From contig JANXBS010000007.1 in NCBI GenBank assembly GCA_025060615.1, positions 119,142 through 183,141 on the forward strand: a stretch of 64,000 nucleotides of DNA, in the 5' to 3' direction. Below the pieces are notes generated by a model that did no database searches, had not been told where the DNA came from, and worked only from the letters and a program-made list of their open reading frames with translations. The first letter of the stretch is position 1. Each line of letters starts with the position of its first letter. The position numbers and the translations under genes are program-made. The stretch comes from Anaerolineae bacterium. Lineage in GTDB: Bacteria; Chloroflexota; Anaerolineae; DUEN01. Below, piece after piece: positions 31,590 to 38,998 of the stretch.

Positions 31590-32624
31590 TTATCCCGCAA
31601 AGTGGATCACCTGGCCGGTGCGGGCCGATTCATAGGCTGCAAAGACCAGGCGGACCGTCTTCAGGTTATCCTCCCCGGTAGTCTCCGCTGGCCCCTCGCC
31701 TCGGAGCGCTTGGAGGAGGTTCGCGTGGCAAGGGACGATGCTGGCGTGGACCACATCATAGGCCGGATCGGCCCAGCGGTAGCGCGGGGGCGGATAGCGT
31801 TTTGCGTGCGTGCCGTCCTGAGTGGTAACCCGAATCCAGTAATCGGGCGCCACCTCGATGGATCCGCGTTCGCCTTCGACGAAGAAAAGGGTTTGTGGGA
31901 AGCATTCCCGCTCCACGTAATTCTCCGCGTAGGCCATCTCGACGATCACGGTCGTCTTGCCGCCCATCCGCATCACCACGGTGGCTACATCTTCCCCCTT
32001 GATATCCGGGTGGATGCGGTCAATCTGGCAGTACAGGCTTTCGGCCTCCCCGAACAGGAATCGGGCGACATCCAAGGTGTGGCTGCCCAAATCGGTGAGG
32101 ATGAACTCCTCTAGATCTTTCAGAAACGGCTGATTGACGAAGACGGGGAACCCGGAGATCATGTCAATACGGGCGCGGAAGGGTGTTCCGATGTGGCCTT
32201 CATCTAGCAAGCGCTTGAGTTGGCGGATGGGTGTTTGCCAGCGCCAATTTTCGTGGACGAAGAAAGGCACGCCGGCCTCCTGGCAGGCTGCCACCATGCG
32301 TTCCGCCTCAGCCAGGGAAGGGGCCATAGGCTTCTGACAGATGACGGGGATTTTGTGCTCGGCGGCCATGAGCACGAGTCGGCTGTGCGTGGACACGTCG
32401 GTGATGATGTCCACGAAGTCCACCCGCTCGTGGGCGAAGAGCGTTTCGGGGTCGTCATATACGGCCGGGATGCCGAACTCCTGCGCCAATGCTTCAGCCT
32501 TGGAACGGGTGCGGTTGTAGATCGCCACGCATTCGACGCCGTCTAGTTCTTTCCAGGCGGCCAACTGGAAACGCGCCCAGAAGCCGGCGCCGAACGCTGC
32601 AAAGCGCAGGGGTTTCGTTGTCAT
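31590..32624 (-). CDS. Gfo/Idh/MocA oxidoreductase, probable D-apiose dehydrogenase (ApsD-like)
   Basis: The protein has the NAD(P)-binding Rossmann start RFAAFGAGFWARFQLAAWKE, the family's KP motif in the form VICQKPMAPS, and a C-terminal substrate domain with TDLGSHTLDVARFLFGE. The sequence style, particularly FGAGFWARFQLAAW, QKPMAPSLAEAE and DMISGFPVFVNQPFL, is what I remember of D-apiose dehydrogenase, which oxidises D-apiofuranose to D-apionolactone. The adjacent ApnL-like gene would open that lactone. The length of 344 residues is normal. Another sugar 1-dehydrogenase specificity is the main alternative. Confidence 0.75.
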   Translation of the reverse strand: MTTKPLRFAAFGAGFWARFQLAAWKELDGVECVAIYNRTRSKAEALAQEFGIPAVYDDPETLFAHERVDFVDIITDVSTHSRLVLMAAEHKIPVICQKPMAPSLAEAERMVAACQEAGVPFFVHENWRWQTPIRQLKRLLDEGHIGTPFRARIDMISGFPVFVNQPFLKDLEEFILTDLGSHTLDVARFLFGEAESLYCQIDRIHPDIKGEDVATVVMRMGGKTTVIVEMAYAENYVERECFPQTLFFVEGERGSIEVAPDYWIRVTTQDGTHAKRYPPPRYRWADPAYDVVHASIVPCHANLLQALRGEGPAETTGEDNLKTVRLVFAAYESARTGQVIHFAG

Positions 32625-32691
32625 GGGGCTTCTCCGAGAAGATGGGCAATGACGAAAGCAGGATAGGGATTTGTTTTTTCCCTTGTGGGCC

Positions 32692-33684
32692 TCAAGGGTG
32701 GATGGTCGAACGCAACTCCCTCGACTCGCCTTCCACCGGACACAGCGGCGGTTCCCCTCGCAACGCTCGCAGGACGTTCTCGATCGTCATCTCGCCCAGG
32801 CGACGGCGCGCCTCCCACGTGTCCCCGCCTATGTGAGGCGTTAACACGATGTTGTCCAGCGTCAGCAGCGGGCTCCCCTCCGGCGGCTCCCGAACGAACA
32901 CGTCCAGCCCCGCGCCGGCCAACTGCCCGCTCCGCAGCGCCTCAGCCAACGCCTCCTCATCCACCAGATGCCCCCGCCCGGTGTTGATCAGGATCGCGCC
33001 CGGCTTCATCTTCGCCAGCTCCTCTGGGCCCAATAGCGGCCGCCCCGCCCTCGCCAGCCCAGCGTGGAGCGACACCACATCCGAGACCGCCAACAGCTCA
33101 TCCAGGGACACGAAGGCGATGCCATGCGCCGCCGCAAATGCCTCATCCGGGTACGGATCGGTGGCGATCACTTTCATGCCGAAAGCCTGGGCCCGAAGGG
33201 CCACCTCCTTGCCGATCCGCCCCAACCCTACAATGCCCAGCGTCTTGCCACGCAGCTCCATCCCGACGAATCCCCTCCACTGGCTGGCTTTGACGCTCAG
33301 GTGGGCGGGGATGACATGCCGGGCGACCGCCAACAGGAGAGCCATCGTGAGGTCGGCTACCGAGTCATGCACCGCCCCGAAGGTCGCGCTGACGATGATG
33401 CCGCGCGCCTTCGCGGCGGCCAGATCAATGTTATCCAGGCCCACCCCGTGCTTGGCGATGGTCTTGAGGCGATCAGCCGAGTAGATCACCTCGGCCGTCA
33501 GTTCATCGGTGCCGGTGATGATGGCGTCCACGCCGCGCAGCGCCTCCATCAGCTCGGCGGCCCGATAGGGCCGTCCTAACTGATTGGGGATCACCTCGCA
33601 CCCAGCCGCCTCCAACCTGGCGATGTGCTCCGGGATCGCCTTACCGAACGATTTCGAGCCGATCAGAACCCGCCATTGAGCCAT
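32692..33684 (-). CDS. D-2-hydroxyacid dehydrogenase (phosphoglycerate dehydrogenase-like)
   Basis: The 330-residue protein has the cofactor turn GKTLGIVGLGRIGKEVALRA and the catalytic triad: Arg in LINTGRGHLVDEEAL, Glu in the VFVREPP segment and His in TPHIGGDTWEA. These enzymes reduce 2-keto acids or oxidise 2-hydroxy acids with NAD(H). In an apiose operon it could act on apionate or a later 2-hydroxy acid; this is inference. Its start overlaps the 3' end of the epimerase-like gene by 44 bases, and it lies 67 bp before the Gfo/Idh gene. Confidence 0.9.
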   Translation of the reverse strand: MAQWRVLIGSKSFGKAIPEHIARLEAAGCEVIPNQLGRPYRAAELMEALRGVDAIITGTDELTAEVIYSADRLKTIAKHGVGLDNIDLAAAKARGIIVSATFGAVHDSVADLTMALLLAVARHVIPAHLSVKASQWRGFVGMELRGKTLGIVGLGRIGKEVALRAQAFGMKVIATDPYPDEAFAAAHGIAFVSLDELLAVSDVVSLHAGLARAGRPLLGPEELAKMKPGAILINTGRGHLVDEEALAEALRSGQLAGAGLDVFVREPPEGSPLLTLDNIVLTPHIGGDTWEARRRLGEMTIENVLRALRGEPPLCPVEGESRELRSTIHP

Positions 33685-34468
33685 ACTTCCGCCATTCCAA
33701 GAGGAAAACGCGCTCGACCAGATCGCGCACCTCGGCTACCTCTTGCGCCATGTCGGGCACCTTGTAGATGCCGGCGCCCAAAGCCAGCGTGGTCGCCCCC
33801 GCCGCCACCAGATCCGCCGCGTTGTGGCGGTTCACCCCGCCAGCCACCTGCAGATCCACCTGCGCGTTGGCTGCCGTGATCATTTCCCGCACGGCGCGAA
33901 CGCGCGGGATCGCTAGCGGGTTGAACGCGGTGCCCACGCCTCGCGTGGTTTCACCGGTCACGCGCGACAATAGCAGCACCGCGTCGAGTTGAGAGATGAC
34001 TGGCTGCAGTGCCGCCACCGGCGTGCCCAGCGTGACCGCCAATCCTACACGCACCTTCTGCTCCCGGATCGCGGCGATCGCCTCGTAGCTCATGCGCAGA
34101 CTCTCGACGTGGACCAGGATCAGATCGGCGCCTGCATCCACCAGGTGTGGGACAAAGCGCAGCGGCTCCATCACCCCTAGGTGGACCTCGAACGGCAGGC
34201 GGGTCAACGGCCGCAAGGTAGCGATGGTGCGCGGCGAGAAGCCCACGTCGGATACGAAGTACCCGTCGAAGACGTCCAGATGGACGAAGTCGAGGCCGGC
34301 AGCTTCCAGACGAGCCACCTCCTCGGCCAGCCGGCCGTGATCGCCGTTGAAAAGCGCAGCACCCAATCTAAGCGCGTGTGCAGAGGGGCAGAGATGGGGA
34401 AGTGATGCTTCTCTGTCCCTCTGCTCTCCTGCCCCCACGCCCTTGGGTTCCTCTGCTCCCGGGCTCAT
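33641..34468 (-). CDS. Ribulose-phosphate 3-epimerase-like protein lacking a key aspartate
   Basis: The TIM-barrel sequence follows the ribulose-phosphate epimerase plan. HLDVFDGYFVSDVGF supplies the His and Asp metal ligands of strand 2, and FEVHLGVMEP supplies the second His. The final GG(V/I)N motif reads LQVAGGVNRHNAADL where true epimerases have V/I-D-GG. The Asp that is both metal ligand and acid/base is therefore Ala, and the usual N-terminal SILSADF is ALFNGDH. A different reaction or a non-metal enzyme is likely. ATG 34468 overlaps the cyclase stop (ATGA), but the first ~30 codons span an inverted repeat and look unlike protein, so the real start may be internal. Confidence 0.75.
   Translation of the reverse strand: MSPGAEEPKGVGAGEQRDREASLPHLCPSAHALRLGAALFNGDHGRLAEEVARLEAAGLDFVHLDVFDGYFVSDVGFSPRTIATLRPLTRLPFEVHLGVMEPLRFVPHLVDAGADLILVHVESLRMSYEAIAAIREQKVRVGLAVTLGTPVAALQPVISQLDAVLLLSRVTGETTRGVGTAFNPLAIPRVRAVREMITAANAQVDLQVAGGVNRHNAADLVAAGATTLALGAGIYKVPDMAQEVAEVRDLVERVFLLEWRKYGSMAGSDRLEIVR
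34380..34424. repeat. 15-bp inverted repeat at the 5' end of the epimerase-like gene
   Basis: Bases 34380-34394 (GCAGAGGGGCAGAGA) are complementary to 34410-34424 with a single G-T pair. It interrupts what should be coding sequence between the cyclase stop and the conserved part of the next gene. Confidence 0.5.
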
Positions 34469-35130
34469 GCGTCCTCCGGCTCGATGGCGATAGCCCGCAC
34501 CGGGCAGGCATCCAGGCCTACCACCGGCCACGGCAACGCGATCAGGAACACGCGCTGCCTCCGCAATTCGACCAGATTGTTCAAGCATTCGATAACTGGG
34601 ACGCCAGCGCTGGTGATCAGGCGGTGGTTCGGAAAATGGCTTACGCCGCGCACCTCATAGCCCGAGGCGTCGGTGCCCAGACAGTTGATCTTACGGTCCT
34701 CGACCAGCCAGCGCACAGCTTCTTCGGTCAGGTAAGGGCGATCGTGGGATTGCGGTGTCCGGTACTGATGATGACGCCCGGTCATGATCAGCACGCGATC
34801 GCCCACTTGGATATCGCCGGCAGCCTGGATCTCTTCCAGCGTGATCGGCTCTCTGACCTGCTTGTGTCGAAAATCGAGGACGATGGCCGGCCCCATCAAC
34901 TTCTCGATGGGAATGCTGGCCGTGTCGCCGCCGTTGGCCAGGAAGTGCAGTGGCGCCTCCACATGCGTCCCCACGTGCGAGCCCATGTAGATGGCGCTCA
35001 TGATGTCGCCCTCTGGCCCATGGCGCTCGTGCTTCCGGGTGACCTCCAGGACGTTCTGCTCTTGGCCCGGCAGCAGCACATGGGTCAGGTCTACGATGCG
35101 TCCCTTCGGGATCAGGTTTTGCACGTCCAT
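34465..35130 (-). CDS. Cyclase-family (kynurenine-formamidase-like) metal hydrolase
   Basis: The 221-residue protein begins IVDLTHVLLPGQ and carries the metal-binding motif SHVGTHVEAPLHF (HxGTHxDxPxH with Asp replaced by Glu) and a C-terminal IALPWPVVGLDACPVRAIA. Family members hydrolyse N-formylkynurenine, cyclic imides or lactones, so lactone or ester hydrolysis fits this sugar-acid operon. ATG 35130 follows AGGAG at a good distance; the longer frame to 35196 does not. Its stop overlaps the start of the epimerase-like gene, and it lies 69 bp after the GHMP kinase gene. Confidence 0.85.
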   Translation of the reverse strand: MDVQNLIPKGRIVDLTHVLLPGQEQNVLEVTRKHERHGPEGDIMSAIYMGSHVGTHVEAPLHFLANGGDTASIPIEKLMGPAIVLDFRHKQVREPITLEEIQAAGDIQVGDRVLIMTGRHHQYRTPQSHDRPYLTEEAVRWLVEDRKINCLGTDASGYEVRGVSHFPNHRLITSAGVPVIECLNNLVELRRQRVFLIALPWPVVGLDACPVRAIAIEPEDA

Positions 35131-35199
35131 GAAAGTAATTCTCCTATCGACTTGATCAAATGAAGGACGAAGGATGACAGACGAAGGACGGGACAACGC

Positions 35200-36258
35200 T
35201 CACGCGCGGCCCTCGTCTGCCGTCGCCAGCCCTTCATCCCAACATTCCACCCGCGCACCTTCGACGCCCACCTCGGCGATGATGGCGCGCCCGCCGGCAG
35301 CTTCAATGGCTGCCGCCACCTCGGCCTGTTTGCCCGGCTCGCAGAGGGCGATGATAATGCCTCCCATCCCCTTGCCAGAGATCTTGGCCCCCAGCGCCCC
35401 CGCCCCCAGCGCCGCCTCGATCAACGCCTCGATCTTCGGCGTTGAGACGTCTAGCTTCTCCAGGCACAACTGATTCAGGTTGAGCAGATGTCCTAGGGTG
35501 ACCAGATCACCCTTCACTAGGGCCTCCTGCGCCTGTTCCACCAGCATCCCGATCTCGGCGAACAGGTGGAAGCGCATCGGGTGCTGCTCGATGAAGGTGC
35601 GTACCCGGGTGTTAACCTCAGCTGTGGTAGCGCGCGTCCCTGTATCGCCGATCACAAGGGGTAGATTCGTCGCCAAGGGGACAGTGATCGCGCCATCTTT
35701 AATGGTGAAGCGGACCACGCCACCCAGGGCACAAGTGCTGCTGTCCAATGCCGAGCCGATGCCCCCGTGGGCGATCACATCGCCTTGCCAGGCTAGCCAG
35801 GCTATCTCCTGGGGCTCTGGCGCAAGGCCGGCGATTCGCAACGCAGCCAACGCCATCGAGGTCGAAGCCGCTGCACCTGACCCGAGGCCCGAGGCCACGG
35901 GGATCTCGGAGCTCCACTCGATGTCCAATCCCAACCCGTCTATGCGCTCCATCACATGGGCTAGTACATAGCGAGTGGGGGCGAAAAAGTCCTCTCGAAC
36001 GAGGGCTGTGATCTGGTTCAGCGCCTGCACCTGGCGCAGCGCATCTATCTCAGCCTTGAAACCGCGCAGCCGGGCGCGGTCACCTGTTTCAGACCGCTCA
36101 CCAAAGCGCAGAGTATAGCCGTCATCAGCGCGGACTCGGGCGCAACAGATAGTGCGCAGGGCCACCGCGGTGCACAGGGCGGCGAAACCCCGGTTCACCG
36201 CGTGCCCGCCCAACAGGATCACCTTCGCAGGTGCAGAGGTAACGATCGTTTTCTCCAT
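35200..36258 (-). CDS. GHMP-family kinase (mevalonate kinase-like)
   Basis: The 352-residue protein has all three GHMP motifs: SAPAKVILLGGHAV (motif 1), PVASGLGSGAAASTSMAL (motif 2, the ATP loop) and KISGKGMGGIIIAL (motif 3). By sequence it is closest to mevalonate kinase, but the motif-1 glutamate (GEHAV in mevalonate kinases) is Gly here. The gene is locked into a sugar operon by a one-base overlap with the hydrolase upstream (TGATG). A kinase for a branched sugar or sugar acid is therefore as likely as mevalonate kinase. No other mevalonate-pathway gene is in the window. Confidence 0.8.
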   Translation of the reverse strand: MEKTIVTSAPAKVILLGGHAVNRGFAALCTAVALRTICCARVRADDGYTLRFGERSETGDRARLRGFKAEIDALRQVQALNQITALVREDFFAPTRYVLAHVMERIDGLGLDIEWSSEIPVASGLGSGAAASTSMALAALRIAGLAPEPQEIAWLAWQGDVIAHGGIGSALDSSTCALGGVVRFTIKDGAITVPLATNLPLVIGDTGTRATTAEVNTRVRTFIEQHPMRFHLFAEIGMLVEQAQEALVKGDLVTLGHLLNLNQLCLEKLDVSTPKIEALIEAALGAGALGAKISGKGMGGIIIALCEPGKQAEVAAAIEAAGGRAIIAEVGVEGARVECWDEGLATADEGRA

Positions 36259-37562
36259 CACGAGATACCATCCAGGATCAGCACTGCGTCCTCCCAGTGC
36301 CCTGGCGTGGAAAACCATTGGGTTTTGGGCTCCGGGAAGATCTTTCCCGTCAGGTTGCCGGTGTAGTAGATGCCGGCATCCCTCTGTTCGCCGTCCTGCG
36401 GGTTCACCCAGGTGGCCTTCACGTACTTGGTGGCGATCTTATCCAGGTGGATGAGTGCATGACACTGGCTGCTCAGATAGATCATGGCCCAGTCGCCATC
36501 CACGGAGCGCACCGCCGCATTGAGCGTGCGCTCGCAGCTCATCCCACTGGCGAAGAGCCCCTGATCGGGCACCCGCTTCCACCAGGGGCGGGAGGTGGCG
36601 ATGGCCTTAAACTGGGTCATGTGCGCGGCGCCAGGGGTGTCGAAAGTCTCCGTCCACCCTGGCTCCATCCGCCACATCTGGTTCTGGCCATAAGTGAAAT
36701 AGCCGCCGGCCATGAAGGCCCACCATGCCTGCCGGCGGACGATGAGCGGCGTGATCGGCCCCTGGGGGTACTCCGGGCCGTTCTCGTAAGCCGGCTCGCC
36801 CAGTACAACAGGCTTGGTGGGCAGGAGCAGCGCGTCCGTGAGCACGGCAGGGTAGATCTTAGCCCACTCCGTCCAGGTCTGGATCATGTTGAAGTCCAGC
36901 CACTCCTCCTGATGGAAGAACTGAGAAGATGAGCGCCAGCCACAGGGATGGTACGTGATCAGGTGTGCGCCGCCGTCGCCTTCGCGCAACCCTCGCGCTA
37001 AGGCCCGGTAGACCTCCTCGAAGCCGGTGGGAATGCGATCGCCGCCGTTGACCCAGACGACATTAGGCTGATCCCTGTACCGTTCACCTAGCCACCGGCC
37101 GTAGGTCCTAGCGTTGTCGGGATTGAGCATCTTTACGTCGTTGACGTAGTAGCCCCAGGTGGGGAGCATGGCCAGGATCAGGCCCCGCTCGGCGGCGAAG
37201 CGGGCCAGGTGATCTACGTGCTCGAAGTAGGCTTCGTTGGGGCGCGCCGGATCGTTGAGCCAGGGCATCTCGCCGGCGTAGTTAGGGCTGGGCCATTTCG
37301 TCTCGAAGCCTGTGCCTCCTCCCCAAGCCAGCACCCCCTGGATCACGGTGAATCCTTTGTGGGCGCGATTCTCCAGGTATTTTTCCGCGTCGGCGCGGGA
37401 ATACTGGGCGAAAAGCGGCCAGGCCGTATCACCCAGCCAGAAGAAGGGGCGCCCCTGGGCGTCTACGAAGTGCCGGCCGTCCTCGCTAACCCGGATTGGG
37501 CCGGCGAGGCTAGCGAGTTGCTCGGCTAGAGCGGCTGGCTCGACGTTGGGTGAGTTGGACAT
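36258..37562 (-). CDS. Apiosidase-like glycoside hydrolase (GH140/DUF4038 type), cytoplasmic
   Basis: The 434-residue protein has the DUF4038/GH140 pattern: HFVDAQGRPFFWLGDTAWPL, a TIM barrel with KGFTVIQGVLAW, NVVWVNGGDR and HPCGWRSSS, and a conserved acid in LGEPAYENGPEY. A C-terminal beta domain follows. GH140 enzymes release D-apiose side chains from plant rhamnogalacturonan II. There is no signal peptide, so it would act inside the cell on imported apiosides. ATG 37562 follows GGAGGAG; an upstream GTG at 37592 overlaps the permease remnant. It is the first intact catabolic gene after the regulator. Other GH families with this barrel cannot be ruled out. Confidence 0.78.
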   Translation of the reverse strand: MSNSPNVEPAALAEQLASLAGPIRVSEDGRHFVDAQGRPFFWLGDTAWPLFAQYSRADAEKYLENRAHKGFTVIQGVLAWGGGTGFETKWPSPNYAGEMPWLNDPARPNEAYFEHVDHLARFAAERGLILAMLPTWGYYVNDVKMLNPDNARTYGRWLGERYRDQPNVVWVNGGDRIPTGFEEVYRALARGLREGDGGAHLITYHPCGWRSSSQFFHQEEWLDFNMIQTWTEWAKIYPAVLTDALLLPTKPVVLGEPAYENGPEYPQGPITPLIVRRQAWWAFMAGGYFTYGQNQMWRMEPGWTETFDTPGAAHMTQFKAIATSRPWWKRVPDQGLFASGMSCERTLNAAVRSVDGDWAMIYLSSQCHALIHLDKIATKYVKATWVNPQDGEQRDAGIYYTGNLTGKIFPEPKTQWFSTPGHWEDAVLILDGIS

Positions 37563-37588
37563 CGAAGTCTCCTCCATCTCCAAGAGGT

Positions 37589-37750
37589 TCACTTCACTGC
37601 GCCCAGCGTCAGACCTCGGACGAGATAGCGCTGGAAGAGAAGGGTCAGAGCAAAGATCGGCGCGGTCGCGGTCACCGAAAGTGCGCTGGCTTGTCCCCAG
37701 AAAGCTGATTGGGAGCCGAAAAAGGCAGCCAACGCGATCGGCAGGGTCAT
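37589..37750 (-). pseudogene. C-terminal remnant of an ABC sugar permease (MalG type)
   Basis: A 53-codon frame beginning MTLPIALAAFFG and ending QRYLVRGLTLGAVK matches only the last helix and tail of a CUT1-type inner-membrane permease. Compare QRTFIEGISLTGLKG at the end of the intact permease at 61137-62057. Everything upstream (over 200 residues) is missing, and the ATG overlaps the stop of the regulator gene (ATGA). It marks a deletion that joined the regulator to the hydrolase gene. Confidence 0.8.
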
Positions 37751-38499
37751 TGTTCTGGCTGGCCGGCTTGAAGCGCCAATGCTCGGCGGATCGTGTCCTC
37801 GGCTTCTACCAGATGTTCCCGCATTGCCTGGCGAGCCCCTTCAGGGTCGCCCCGCTGGACCTGCTCAAAGATCGCCCGATGATACTTCAAGGCACGCGTG
37901 AAGGCGTCTGGGATGTCGAAAGCCATCTGGCGCATGGTGATCATGACATCCGCGATCGAATCCAACAACACCGAGAACAGTTCATTGTACGTGGCCCGCG
38001 CCAGGGCGGAATGGAAGGCCATATCCGTCCTCACAAAGCGATCTCGATCCCCTCCGCCTTCCGCCTCGCGCAGGATGGCCTCCATCGCCTCCAAGTCCTC
38101 CTCGGTGCGCCGCTCCGCAGCCAGGCCGGCGATCTCGACCTCCAACAAGCGCCGAACCTCCAGGATCTTTCGATAGTCCAGGTCTCGCTGTCCTACTCGC
38201 AAAAACAGGCTCATCGTCTGGGCGACGGATTGCGCCGTGGGGCTGCAGACAACGGTACCGCTGCCGGAACGGACCTCAAGCAGGCCCTTGGCGACCAAGG
38301 CGCGCACCGCTTCGCGCACCACCGTCCGGCTCACCCCGAACTGGCGGGCAAGCTCACGCTCTGGTGGAAGCCGATCGCCTGGCTGAAGCTGGCCCATGAC
38401 AATTAAGTCCTCGATCTGATCCGTCACACGGGCGGCCAAGGTGGCATCGCGCTCTAGCGTTTTGAAGAGCTCAATTTGAGCACCTGATTCGCTCGACAT
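37747..38499 (-). CDS. GntR-family transcriptional regulator, FadR subfamily
   Basis: An N-terminal winged helix (about residues 20-85) contains QLQPGDRLPPERELARQFGVSRTVVREAVRAL, seen here in two parts as LQPGDRLPPERELA and FGVSRTVVREAV. The all-helical FCD effector domain has Asp/His metal-ligand positions in TDMAFHSALA and KYHRAIFEQV. FadR-type regulators usually repress sugar-acid operons until the acid binds, so a sugar acid such as apionate is a plausible effector; this is inference. ATG 38499 gives 250 residues; a longer frame to 38574 would overlap the promoter region. It heads the leftward operon. Confidence 0.92.
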   Translation of the reverse strand: MSSESGAQIELFKTLERDATLAARVTDQIEDLIVMGQLQPGDRLPPERELARQFGVSRTVVREAVRALVAKGLLEVRSGSGTVVCSPTAQSVAQTMSLFLRVGQRDLDYRKILEVRRLLEVEIAGLAAERRTEEDLEAMEAILREAEGGGDRDRFVRTDMAFHSALARATYNELFSVLLDSIADVMITMRQMAFDIPDAFTRALKYHRAIFEQVQRGDPEGARQAMREHLVEAEDTIRRALALQAGQPEQ

Positions 38500-38549
38500 C
38501 CTGGGGCCTCGAGCTTTCTGGCAGCTCCGGTCTGTAGCGCAGCACAACA

Positions 38550-38573
38550 GGCATGCGGCATGCCATATGATCA
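38550..38573. promoter_or_regulatory. Candidate operator for the GntR regulator
   Basis: Immediately downstream of the -10 box lie GCATGC (38551-38556), the perfect palindrome GGCATGCC (38557-38564) and TGATCA (38568-38573). They cover about +1 to +24, where a bound repressor would block transcription. Confidence 0.4.
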
Positions 38574-38579
38574 ATTTGT

Positions 38580-38608
38580 ATTATAGCAGAAGGTCCCCTC
38601 GATGTCAA
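38580..38608 (-). promoter_or_regulatory. Perfect-consensus promoter of the GntR/apiose operon
   Basis: On the minus strand, TTGACA (38603-38608), a 17-bp spacer and TATAAT (38580-38585) all match consensus. Such strength suggests the operon depends on repression for control. Confidence 0.88.
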
Positions 38609-38998
38609 TACCTAATTTGCTAACACTCGAAAGTCGAGGATAGCTCTACACCATCACCGGAGTCGGCTTTTAGCGCCGCTCCTTCCTTCCCCAAGCTTGA
38701 GGAAGGGGGTCTCCTTTCCGAGAGGGCTTTGTGACGGTGCAGCCGCTGTAAGGCCCTCTCCGAAGGCAACTCCCCGCCTCCCGGGTTTGAAGGCGGGGTC
38801 AGAAGTGGAAGTAAAAACTTGAACTTTCGAACCTGCCCATAGATTAAGTGCAAAGCTGTCAAGGCGGATACTTTGGAGAACGCTTTAACCCATGTTATCA
38901 TTGAGGTCCCAGTTGTAACCTGGCGGCTTGTCCATGCGTAGTGAGGGATGGCCGCAGAATCAGCATGGGCAGCCAGCGGCTGCCAGGAGGGTGAAGGC
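38609..38998. other. Intergenic stretch with several hairpins, no gene seen
   Basis: The region holds three inverted repeats: an imperfect CTTCC/GGAAG one near 38683-38707, GAGAGGGC/GCCCTCTC (38720-38727 with 38753-38760) and CCCCGCC/GGCGGGG (38772-38778 with 38792-38798). The last resembles the subterminal hairpins of IS200/IS605-type elements, but no transposase or TnpB sequence is present. I see no coding capacity. Confidence 0.35.

Noticed and set aside
38772..38798. Possible IS200/IS605 end hairpin
   Set aside because: A GC-rich stem like IS605 subterminal hairpins is present, but there is no TnpA or TnpB sequence, second end or target motif nearby, so I list it only as an intergenic hairpin.
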